Source: Pseudomonadota bacterium
GTDB taxonomy: Bacteria; Pseudomonadota; Gammaproteobacteria; Xanthomonadales; Rhodanobacteraceae
Reading direction: 5' to 3'
Assembly (NCBI GenBank): GCA_021798675.1
Contig: JAJZGE010000123.1
Coordinates: 1 to 6,206 of the forward strand
DNA length: 6,206 bases
The notes below the pieces were generated by a model. The model saw only the letters and a list, made by a program, of their open reading frames with translations. It had not been told where the DNA came from and did not search any database. Below, one piece after another: positions 1 to 6,000 of the stretch. How positions within the stretch are numbered: position 1 is the stretch's first letter; every line of letters begins with the position of its first letter. A program made the position numbers and the translations under genes.

Positions 1-603
1 CATCAGGCGGCGATGGAAGAAGTGGCCGGTGGCGGGCATGCGGATCAGCTCGGGCGGCTTGTCCATGGCGGCGATCCAGTCGAATACCGCCTGCGGCTCC
101 ACCACTTCGTCGGCCTCGCCCATCACCACCAGCCACGGGCAGTCGGGCAGGGCGTCGTCCATCGTCCAGCGGCCCACCGGCGGCGCGATGCTGATCAGCG
201 CCTCGGCCTGCAGCTTCGCCGCGCTGCGGATGGTGACATAGCTGCCGAAGGAGAAGCCGGCCAGCCACAGCGCGTCGTGCGGGCGCACGCTGCGCAGCCA
301 GGCCACCACGGCGGCTAGGTCGTCGCTTTCACCGACGCCGTCGTCGTAGTTGCCCGCCGAGGCGCCGGTGCCGCGGAAGTTGAAGCGCACGGTGTCCAGC
401 CCCGACTCGCGCAGCGCGCGCTCAACCATCGTCACCACCTTGTTGTGCATGGTGCCGCCCTGCACGGGGTTGGGATGGCAGATCACGGCCACGCCGCGGC
501 GCGCGTCCGCGCGTTCGGCGACGTCGCTGACGCACTCCAGCGCGCCGGCCGGGCCGGCGAGGGTGAAGGTGGCCGGTTCGGCGGGGAAAGAAGTGGGGTT
601 CAT
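1..603 (-). CDS. Alpha/beta-fold hydrolase of the COG2945 type, C-terminus missing
   Basis: A predicted soluble cytoplasmic serine hydrolase of the alpha/beta superfamily; the substrate is unknown. The reading frame runs from ATG at 603 through the left edge, giving 201 residues. Seen in the translation: an N-terminal HPNPVQGGTMHNKV block (residues 43-56) typical of the COG2945 group, RFNFRGTGAS (73-82), a nucleophile elbow GFSFG with Ser118, the acidic member Asp165 in GEADEVV, and the catalytic His194 in ATGHFFH. The triad is therefore complete. Family members are usually about 200-220 residues, so only a short tail should be missing. No Shine-Dalgarno sequence precedes the ATG, but a TACAAT box ends six bases before it, which suggests a leaderless message. 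It lies downstream of the cytochrome gene on the same strand, but a strong terminator separates them, so it is probably transcribed on its own. The fold and triad are secure; the reaction is not. Confidence 0.92.
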   Translation of the reverse strand, partial: MNPTSFPAEPATFTLAGPAGALECVSDVAERADARRGVAVICHPNPVQGGTMHNKVVTMVERALRESGLDTVRFNFRGTGASAGNYDDGVGESDDLAAVVAWLRSVRPHDALWLAGFSFGSYVTIRSAAKLQAEALISIAPPVGRWTMDDALPDCPWLVVMGEADEVVEPQAVFDWIAAMDKPPELIRMPATGHFFHRRLM

Positions 604-609
604 CGGGCT

Positions 610-615
610 ATTGTA
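610..615 (-). promoter_or_regulatory. Candidate -10 box for a leaderless hydrolase transcript
   Basis: Read on the minus strand this is TACAAT, one mismatch from the sigma-70 consensus. Six bases (AGCCCG) separate it from the ATG at 603, so the expected transcription start falls on or next to the A of the start codon. There is no room for a leader and no Shine-Dalgarno sequence is present. I found no convincing -35 hexamer at 16-18 bases upstream, which limits confidence. Confidence 0.5.
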
Positions 616-691
616 GCGAAGGTGTTCCGCCTGCCCGCGTGCAGGTCCTGCAGCGGCGAACGCCCGGCATGGCCATCATTCCCGGCCGCCG

Positions 692-725
692 CAAACGAAA
701 ACGCCGCCCTGCGGAGGGCGGCGTT
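692..725 (-). terminator. Rho-independent terminator of the cytochrome gene
   Basis: A perfect 11-bp inverted repeat: AACGCCGCCCT at 700-710 pairs with AGGGCGGCGTT at 715-725 around a 4-base loop (711-714). On the minus strand the hairpin is followed directly by a T-rich run, TTTTCGTTTG, counting the last stem base. It begins 24 bases past the cytochrome stop codon (750-752). The T-run on only one side assigns it to the minus strand. It separates the cytochrome transcript from the hydrolase gene. Confidence 0.9.
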
Positions 726-749
726 ACGATGGACAGCTCAAGTCCGGGC

Positions 750-1283
750 CTACTTGGCTTGGCTGACGATCCAGGTGACCGCGGCCTTCACCTGCGCCGC
801 GCTGAGCGCCGGGTTGCCGCCCTTCGGCGGCATGAAGTTGCCGTCGGGACCGTGGTAGCCCTCGGTGGCGTGCTTGATCAGCGTGTCCAGGCCCTGGGCG
901 ATGCGTGGCGCCCACATGGCCTTGTTGCCCAGCTTTGGCGCACCGGCGACGCCGGCGGTATGGCAGCTGGTGCACAGGTTGTCGTAGATGGTCTTGCCGT
1001 CGGTGGTGCCGCCGTAGGCGACCTGCGCGGCAGCGGCCTTGGCGGCGGCGTCGGCAGCGGCCTGCAGCGCGGCGCGGCCGGTGTTGCCGGCGTAGACCGC
1101 GCCGGCGGGCGCGAGCCGTGCGGACACCTGCGCTTGCGTGTTCGGGTCGGTTTCCTTGGGCTCATGGTTGTAGATGGCCCGTGCGGCGAGGATCAGCACC
1201 ACGGTCAGCACCAATAGCCCGCCGATAAGCTTGGCGAACTGGTGCATGAAACTCCGGTCGGAATCGTTCATGGAACCGCTCAC
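750..1283 (-). CDS. Membrane-anchored monohaem cytochrome c5 family protein
   Basis: An electron carrier predicted to sit on the periplasmic face of the inner membrane, shuttling electrons within the respiratory chain; partners are unknown. With the GTG start at 1283 it has 177 residues: a short polar N-terminus, one uncleaved transmembrane anchor (about 19-38, LIGGLLVLTVVLILAARAIY), an Ala-rich linker (about 70-90), and a C-terminal class I cytochrome c domain (about 94-177). Haem attachment is CTSCH (Cys104, Cys107, His108), and the likely axial methionine is Met151 in the c5-typical MPPKGG motif. AGAPKLGNKAMWAPRIAQG is also characteristic of c5. I chose GTG because GGAG lies seven bases upstream of it. 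The ATG at 1271 (MNDSDRSF, 173 residues) is a real alternative but has only a weak ribosome site. The frame stays open upstream to 1610, but that stretch does not resemble protein. Family call firm; start uncertain. Confidence 0.9.
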   Translation of the reverse strand: MSGSMNDSDRSFMHQFAKLIGGLLVLTVVLILAARAIYNHEPKETDPNTQAQVSARLAPAGAVYAGNTGRAALQAAADAAAKAAAAQVAYGGTTDGKTIYDNLCTSCHTAGVAGAPKLGNKAMWAPRIAQGLDTLIKHATEGYHGPDGNFMPPKGGNPALSAAQVKAAVTWIVSQAK

Positions 1284-1290
1284 GTAGGTA

Positions 1291-1294
1291 CTCC
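1291..1294 (-). promoter_or_regulatory. Shine-Dalgarno site that favours a GTG start for the cytochrome
   Basis: On the minus strand this reads GGAG, with seven bases to GTG at 1283-1281. The distance to the next in-frame ATG (1271-1269) is 19 bases, too far for normal use. The site therefore argues for translation from GTG, adding Val/Met-Ser-Gly-Ser ahead of MNDSDRSF. Confidence 0.55.
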
Positions 1295-1400
1295 AGGTCG
1301 GTGGATCGTGCGGAAGGCCCCTTGGGCGCCCGGCCAGCCTGCGGCTGCCGTGTGCCCGCAGCCGCCGCGACCGCAGGCGGCGGGCAGCTGCAAGGCCCGG

Positions 1401-1406
1401 AGTATA
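1401..1406 (-). promoter_or_regulatory. Candidate -10 box for the cytochrome gene
   Basis: On the minus strand this reads TATACT, one mismatch from TATAAT, in an otherwise very GC-rich stretch. Transcription would start near 1394 and give a leader of about 110 bases, which would include the 1341-1365 inverted repeat. No good -35 hexamer lies 16-18 bases upstream, and the extended -10 TG is absent, so this remains tentative. Confidence 0.35.
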
Positions 1407-1556
1407 GACGAAGCCGCCGGCAAGATTCCCGCGGGCGGCAGCGGCTTTCCGTCGCGCCCGCGCGGAACTGCAGGGGCAGGCGCCGGTCAGAGTCTGTCTG
1501 CCGGATGGACGCGCACGGATCGACCCGGCGACAAGCCCCCGGGCGGCCATATCCCC

Positions 1557-1571
1557 TTTACACAGCTTTAC
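1557..1571. promoter_or_regulatory. CpxR/OmpR-type direct repeat (GTAAA-N5-GTAAA on the minus strand)
   Basis: The plus strand reads TTTAC-ACAGC-TTTAC; its complement is GTAAA-GCTGT-GTAAA, which equals the published CpxR box pattern GTAAA-N5-GTAAA. The identical core extends to an 8-base direct repeat, CTTTACAC at 1556-1563 and 1566-1573, with a 10-base period of about one helical turn, as expected for tandem binding of an OmpR-family response regulator. It lies about 145 bases upstream of the mdtA start and about 275 from the cytochrome start. In enterobacteria the envelope-stress regulators BaeR and CpxR influence mdtABC; using that here is inference, and the actual regulator in this host is unknown. 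Confidence 0.45.
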
Positions 1572-1606
1572 ACGCACCACCTGCCATCGGTCATGCCCCA
1601 CCCCTG

Positions 1607-1620
1607 ACAATCGGCATTGT
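1607..1620. promoter_or_regulatory. Short inverted repeat, possible operator (ACAAT-N4-ATTGT)
   Basis: A perfect dyad with 5-base arms, ACAAT at 1607-1611 and ATTGT at 1616-1620, around CGGC. It overlaps the weak -35-like TTGTTC (1617-1622) and lies 94 bases before the mdtA ATG. A second dyad, CAGTG-N5-CACTG, follows at 1623-1637. The arms are short, so chance occurrence is possible, but the placement in a local AT-rich patch ahead of a drug-efflux operon fits a TetR- or MarR-type operator. Confidence 0.3.
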
Positions 1621-1647
1621 TCCAGTGTGCTGCACTGCGCCTATGCT
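1617..1647 (+). promoter_or_regulatory. Weak candidate promoter for the mdtA-mdtB operon
   Basis: A -35-like TTGTTC (1617-1622) and a -10-like TATGCT (1642-1647) are separated by 19 bases, longer than ideal, which would suit an activator-dependent promoter. Transcription would begin near 1654, leaving a leader of about 60 bases. An alternative -35 is CTGACA at 1604-1609 (one mismatch), but its partner at 1626-1631 (TGTGCT) is poor. Neither pair is strong. Confidence 0.3.
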
Positions 1648-1713
1648 TCGTTTCCATCGGCCGGTCCCCCACCCCCTGTCCGGCAGCACCGCATCCACAT
1701 CGGGAGTTTCTGC

Positions 1714-2934
1714 ATGTCGCGTTTTTGGAAGATCGCGCTGATCGTCGTTGCGGTGGTCGTGCTGGCCATCGTCGCCCTGCGATTGCTGCACAAGCCCGCG
1801 GGCGCGGGCGGACCCGGTGGCCATGGCGGCATGGGCGGCAAGGACAACGCCGTGGTGCCGGTCACCGTGGTGCCGGTGGTCCGGGAAAACGTGCCGGTCT
1901 ACCTCACCGCGCTGGGCACGGTGCAGGCGCTCAACACCATCACCGTGAACCCGCAGGTCAGCGGCCAGCTGGTCAAGCTCGACTTCACCGAGGGTCAGCC
2001 GGTGAAGAAGGGCCAGGTGCTCGCCGAGATCGATCCGCGCACCTACCAGGCCAGCTACGACCAGGCGGTGAGCAAGCGCAACCAGGACGAGTCGCTGCTC
2101 GCCACCGCGCGCAGCAACTACGAGCGTTCGAGGAATCCGAAATACAGCCAGTACGTGGCCAAGATCGACCTGATCACCCAGCACAACACGGTGCAGCAGT
2201 ACGAGGCGGCGGTGGCGGCGGACAACGCGGCGATCCGCGACGCCAAGGTGCAGCTCGACTACACCAAGATCATTTCGCCGATCGACGGTGTGGCCGGCAT
2301 CCGCGGCGTGGATCCCGGCAACGTGGTAAGCACCAGCAGCAACATCGTCACGCTGACCCAGCTGCACCCGATCAACATCATGTTCAACCTGCCCGAGCAG
2401 AACCTGGACATGGTGCGCAAGGCGCAGCTGGCCGCGCCGCTGCAGGTCACCGCGCTCGACCGTACCGATGCGCACCCGGTGGCCACCGGCGGCGTGCTCA
2501 AGGTGATCGACAACCAGATCGACACCTCCACCGGGACGTTCCGCCTGAAGTCGCAGTTCCCGAACGTGGATAGCGCGCTGTGGCCGGGCCAGTTCGTCAA
2601 TGTGCGCCTGCAGGTGCGCGTGGATGACGGTGCGCTGGTGATCCCGTCCGAGGCGGTGCAGCGCGGGCCCGACGGCGACTACGTCTACCAGGTGCAGGGC
2701 GACAACACGGTCAAGATGCAGCCGGTGGTGGTCGCCGGCGAGGTGGGCGACAGCCACGTGATGATCGGCAGCGGCCTGAAGATGGGCGACCAGGTGGTCA
2801 CCGAGGGCCAGTTCCGCCTGAAGCCCGGCAGCAAGGTCAACCCGCTCAAGCCCGGCGAAGTGCCGCCGGTGCCCAGCGACGCTGAATTGCAGAAGGCCAA
2901 GCAGCAGGGCAAGGGCGGCTTCCGCCGGCACTGA
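1714..2934 (+). CDS. mdtA: MdtA-like periplasmic adaptor (membrane fusion protein) of an RND efflux pump
   Basis: The adaptor subunit that joins the inner-membrane RND pump to an outer-membrane TolC/OprM-type channel. It has 406 residues, close to the roughly 415 of E. coli MdtA. Order seen: N-terminal membrane anchor (about 5-25) with no lipobox cysteine, a Gly-rich linker (30-42), the start of the membrane-proximal domain (48-72), the first half of the lipoyl domain (about 79-110, ending AEIDP), an alpha-helical hairpin (about 111-180), the second lipoyl half (about 182-213, ISPIDGVAGIRGVDPGN), a beta-barrel (about 214-302, including NQIDTSTGTFRLKS and WPGQFVNVRL), and the returning membrane-proximal strands (303-375). 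A basic tail, KAKQQGKGGFRRH, ends the protein. GGAG at 1703-1706 sits seven bases before ATG 1714, fixing the start; an in-frame ATG at 1627 lacks such a site. The pump gene follows after 95 bases. Orthology to MdtA/MuxA is likely; the substrates exported cannot be read from sequence. Confidence 0.93.
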   Translation: MSRFWKIALIVVAVVVLAIVALRLLHKPAGAGGPGGHGGMGGKDNAVVPVTVVPVVRENVPVYLTALGTVQALNTITVNPQVSGQLVKLDFTEGQPVKKGQVLAEIDPRTYQASYDQAVSKRNQDESLLATARSNYERSRNPKYSQYVAKIDLITQHNTVQQYEAAVAADNAAIRDAKVQLDYTKIISPIDGVAGIRGVDPGNVVSTSSNIVTLTQLHPINIMFNLPEQNLDMVRKAQLAAPLQVTALDRTDAHPVATGGVLKVIDNQIDTSTGTFRLKSQFPNVDSALWPGQFVNVRLQVRVDDGALVIPSEAVQRGPDGDYVYQVQGDNTVKMQPVVVAGEVGDSHVMIGSGLKMGDQVVTEGQFRLKPGSKVNPLKPGEVPPVPSDAELQKAKQQGKGGFRRH

Positions 2935-2939
2935 TCGGA

Positions 2940-2962
2940 GCCCGCCGCGCCTGGCGGCGGGC
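2940..2962 (+). promoter_or_regulatory. GC-rich hairpin between mdtA and mdtB
   Basis: A perfect 9-bp stem, 2940-2948 (GCCCGCCGC) with 2954-2962 (GCGGCGGGC), around a 5-base loop, starting five bases after the mdtA stop. No T-run follows, so it is not a standard intrinsic terminator. It may stabilise the 3' end of the mdtA message or lower expression of the pump gene relative to the adaptor. Role inferred. Confidence 0.5.
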
Positions 2963-3029
2963 CATGCAGCATCGCCCGGCACCTCGAGCCGGCGTGCAGG
3001 ACGCCACCCAGACAGCAGCACGGACACCC

Positions 3030-6000
3030 ATGGGATTCTCGACGCTCTTCATCCGCCGCCCGATCGCCACTTCGCTGCTGATGGTGGCGATCCTGCTGCT
3101 TGGCATCCTGGGCTACCGCCAACTGCCGGTGTCGGCGCTGCCCGAGATCGAGGCGCCCAGCCTGGTGGTCACCACCCAGTACCCCGGCGCCAGCGCCAAC
3201 ACCATGGCGGTGCTGGTCACCACGCCGCTGGAGCGCCAGCTGGGGCAGATCTCCGGCCTCACCATGATGAGCTCGGATTCCTCGGCCGGCCTGTCCACCA
3301 TCGTGCTGCAGTTCGCCATGAACCGCGACATCGACGTGGCCGCGCAGGACGTGCAGTCCGCGATCAACCAGGCACGCGGCGTGCTGCCCAACAACCTGCC
3401 GTACCCGCCGGTCTACAACCGGGTGAACCCGGCCGACGCGCCGATCCTCACGCTGTCGCTGCAGTCGGACAGCCGCCCGCTGCGCTACGTCAACGACCTT
3501 GCCGACTCGATCCTGGCGCAGAAACTCTCGCAGGTGCCGGGCGTCGGCCTGGTCTCGATCGCCGGCAACGTGCGTCCGGCGGTGCGCGTGCAGGTGAACC
3601 CGGCACAGCTTTCCAACCTCGGGCTGACGCTGGAAGACGTGCGCAGCGCGCTGACCCAGGCCAACGTCAACGCGCCCAAGGGCACCCTGAACGGCAAGAC
3701 GCAGAGCTACTCCATCGGCACCAACGATCAGCTCAGTGACGCTGCCGAGTACAGGAACACCATCATCGCGTACAAGAACAACGCGCCGGTGAAGCTTTCC
3801 GACGTGGCCAACGTGGTCGACGGCGTCGAGAACGACCAGCTCGCCGCATGGGCCAACGGCAAGCCGGCGGTGCTGCTGGACATCCGCCGCCAGCCCGGCG
3901 CGAACATCGTCGAGACGGTGAAGCAGATCCGCGCGATCCTGCCCGAGCTGCGCGCGGTGCTGCCGGCCGACGTGCACCTCAACGTGTTCGCCGACCGCAC
4001 CGTCACCATCCGCGCCTCGGTGGAGGACGTGCAGTTCACCCTGCTGCTGACCATCTTCCTGGTGGTGGCGGTGATCTTCGTGTTCCTGCGCCGGCTGTGG
4101 GCCACGGTGATCCCCTCGGTGGCGGTGCCGCTGTCGCTGCTCGGCACCTTCGGCGTGATGAGCTTCACCAGCATGTCGCTGGACAACCTGTCGCTGATGG
4201 CGCTCACCGTGGCCACCGGCTTCGTGGTGGACGATGCGATCGTGATGATCGAGAACATCGTGCGCTACATCGAGCAGGGCAAGAGCGGCAAGGAGGCGGC
4301 CGAACTCGGCGCGAAGGAGATCGGCTTCACCGTGCTGTCGCTGACCGTGTCGCTGATCGCGGTGTTCCTGCCGCTGCTGCTGATGCCCGGCGTCACCGGC
4401 CGGCTGTTCCACGAGTTCGCCTGGGTGCTGACCATCGCGGTGGCGATTTCGATGCTGGTGTCGCTGACCCTGACGCCGATGATGTGCGCCTACCTGCTGC
4501 GCCCGGACCAGCTGCCCGAGGGCGAGGACGCGCACGAGCGCCACCTGGCCGCCGGCAAGATCACCGTGTGGGCGCGCACCGTGGGCGTGTACGAAAGGTC
4601 GCTGGACTGGGTGCTCGACCACCGGAAGCTGATGATCCTGGTCGCCGCGGCCACGGTGGCGGTCACCGTGTTCCTGTACATCGCCATCCCCAAGGGCCTG
4701 CTGCCCGAGCAGGACACCGGCATGATCACCGGCGTGGTGGAGGCCGACCAGAACGTGGCCTTCCCGGCGATGGAGCAGCGCACCAAGGCGGTCGCCAGCG
4801 CCCTGCGCAAGGATCCCGCGGTGGCCGGCGTGGCGGCCTTCACCGGTGCCGGCACGATCAACCCCACGCTCAACCAGGGCCAGCTTTCCATCGTGCTGAA
4901 GGACCGCAGCCAGCGCGACGGGCTGGACAAGATCCTGCCGCGGCTGCAGCGCGAAGTGGCCGACATCCCGGGCGTGGCGCTCTACCTCAAGCCGGTGCAG
5001 GACGTGACGCTGGACAGCACGGTGTCGGCGACCGAGTACCAGTACGCGCTGTCCGATACCGACATGGCGGAGCTGGCGAAATACGCCACCAAGATGACCC
5101 AGGCGCTGCGCCAGCGGCCCGAGCTGTCGGAAGTGGGCAGCAACCTTGCCGACCAGGGCAATTCGCTCAAGCTGACCATCGACCGCGACAAGGCGAGCCG
5201 CCTCGGCGTGCCGGTGCAGGCCATCGACGACACGCTGTACGACGCGTTCGGCCAGCGCCAGATCTCCACCATCTTCACCCAGCTCAACCAGTACCGCGTG
5301 GTGCTGGAGGTGGCGCCGCAGTTCCGCACCACCACCGGTTTGCTTGACCAGCTCACCGTGCGCGGCAACGGCAACGGCGCGCTCACCGGCAGCAACGCCA
5401 CCAGCTTCGGCCAGCTGAAATCCAGCAACTCGGCCACGCCGTCGGGCATCGGCAACACCGGCAACGTGGGCTTCGCCATCGGCGCGGGCGGCACCATTCC
5501 GCTGTCGTCGCTGGTCAGCGCCAAGACCACCAACGCGCCGCTGGTGATCAGCCACCAGCAGCAGCTGCCGGCGGTGACGCTGTCGTTCAACGTGGCGCCG
5601 GGCTACTCGCTGTCCGACGCGGTCACCGCGATCCACCAGGTGCAGTCGCAGCTGAAGTTCCCGCCGACGCTGCGCGGCGAGTTCATCGGCAAGGCCGCAG
5701 AGTTCTCCAACAGCCTGGGCGACGAGGTGCTGTTGCTGCTTGCCTCGATCATCGTGATCTACATCGTGCTGGGCGTGCTCTACGAGAGCTACATCCACCC
5801 GTTGACCATCATCTCCACCCTGCCGCCGGCCGGCGTGGGCGCGCTGCTGGCGCTGATCCTGTTCGGCATGGACCTGTCGGTGGACGGCATCGTCGGCATC
5901 GTGCTGCTGATCGGCATCGTCAAGAAGAACGCGATCATGATGATCGACTTCGCGATCGAGGCGCAGCGCAAGGGCATGGCCGCGCGTGAGGCGATCCGCC

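Larger units (their letters stand above)
1284..1713. other. Divergent intergenic control region between cytochrome and efflux operon
   Basis: About 430 bases without a credible gene. From left to right: a GC-rich stretch next to the cytochrome gene with an 8-bp inverted repeat (GCGGCTGC 1341-1348, GCAGCCGC 1358-1365), a possible minus-strand -10 box (1401-1406), a GC-rich block with an imperfect dyad (1413-1439), and then an AT-enriched patch from about 1550 to 1650. That patch carries the TTTAC direct repeats, two short inverted repeats and possible promoter hexamers for the efflux genes. Open frames crossing the region have no recognisable domain and simply extend the flanking genes or run antisense to them. 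No tRNA, rRNA, insertion sequence or CRISPR repeat was seen. Confidence 0.7.

Noticed and set aside
13..616. Plus-strand open frames at the left edge
   Set aside because: They lie opposite the intact hydrolase frame with its full catalytic triad, and their translations show no domain pattern.
1341..1365. An 8-bp inverted repeat in the cytochrome leader, considered as a terminator or riboswitch
   Set aside because: No T-run follows on either strand and no conserved riboswitch core is visible. Such short GC stems are common by chance at this base composition.
1284..1610. Upstream extension of the cytochrome frame to an ATG at 1610
   Set aside because: The added N-terminus (about 110 residues) is Arg/Ala/Gly-rich, would put the membrane anchor in mid-protein and resembles no cytochrome c5. 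It crosses the likely regulatory region, and a good ribosome site lies at 1291-1294.
1627..1713. Upstream in-frame ATG at 1627 for the adaptor
   Set aside because: It lacks a ribosome site and would add 29 non-conserved residues before the membrane anchor. ATG 1714 has GGAG seven bases upstream.
1591..3027. A minus-strand open frame of about 478 codons opposite mdtA
   Set aside because: It is antisense to the recognisable adaptor gene, has no domain pattern and is rich in His, Arg and Val, typical of antisense GC-rich frames.
3848..5347. A plus-strand open frame of about 499 codons in another frame inside the pump gene
   Set aside because: The translation is low-complexity Arg/Gly/Ala/Pro-rich sequence. 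The in-phase RND frame from 3030 to the right edge has conserved motifs throughout, so this is a shadow.
2685..5798. A very long minus-strand open frame (about 1037 codons) opposite the pump and adaptor genes
   Set aside because: Its translation is full of His, Arg, Gln, Val and Gly with no domain or hydrophobic pattern, as expected for the antisense of GC-rich coding DNA. The plus-strand frame here encodes a complete, well-conserved RND transporter.
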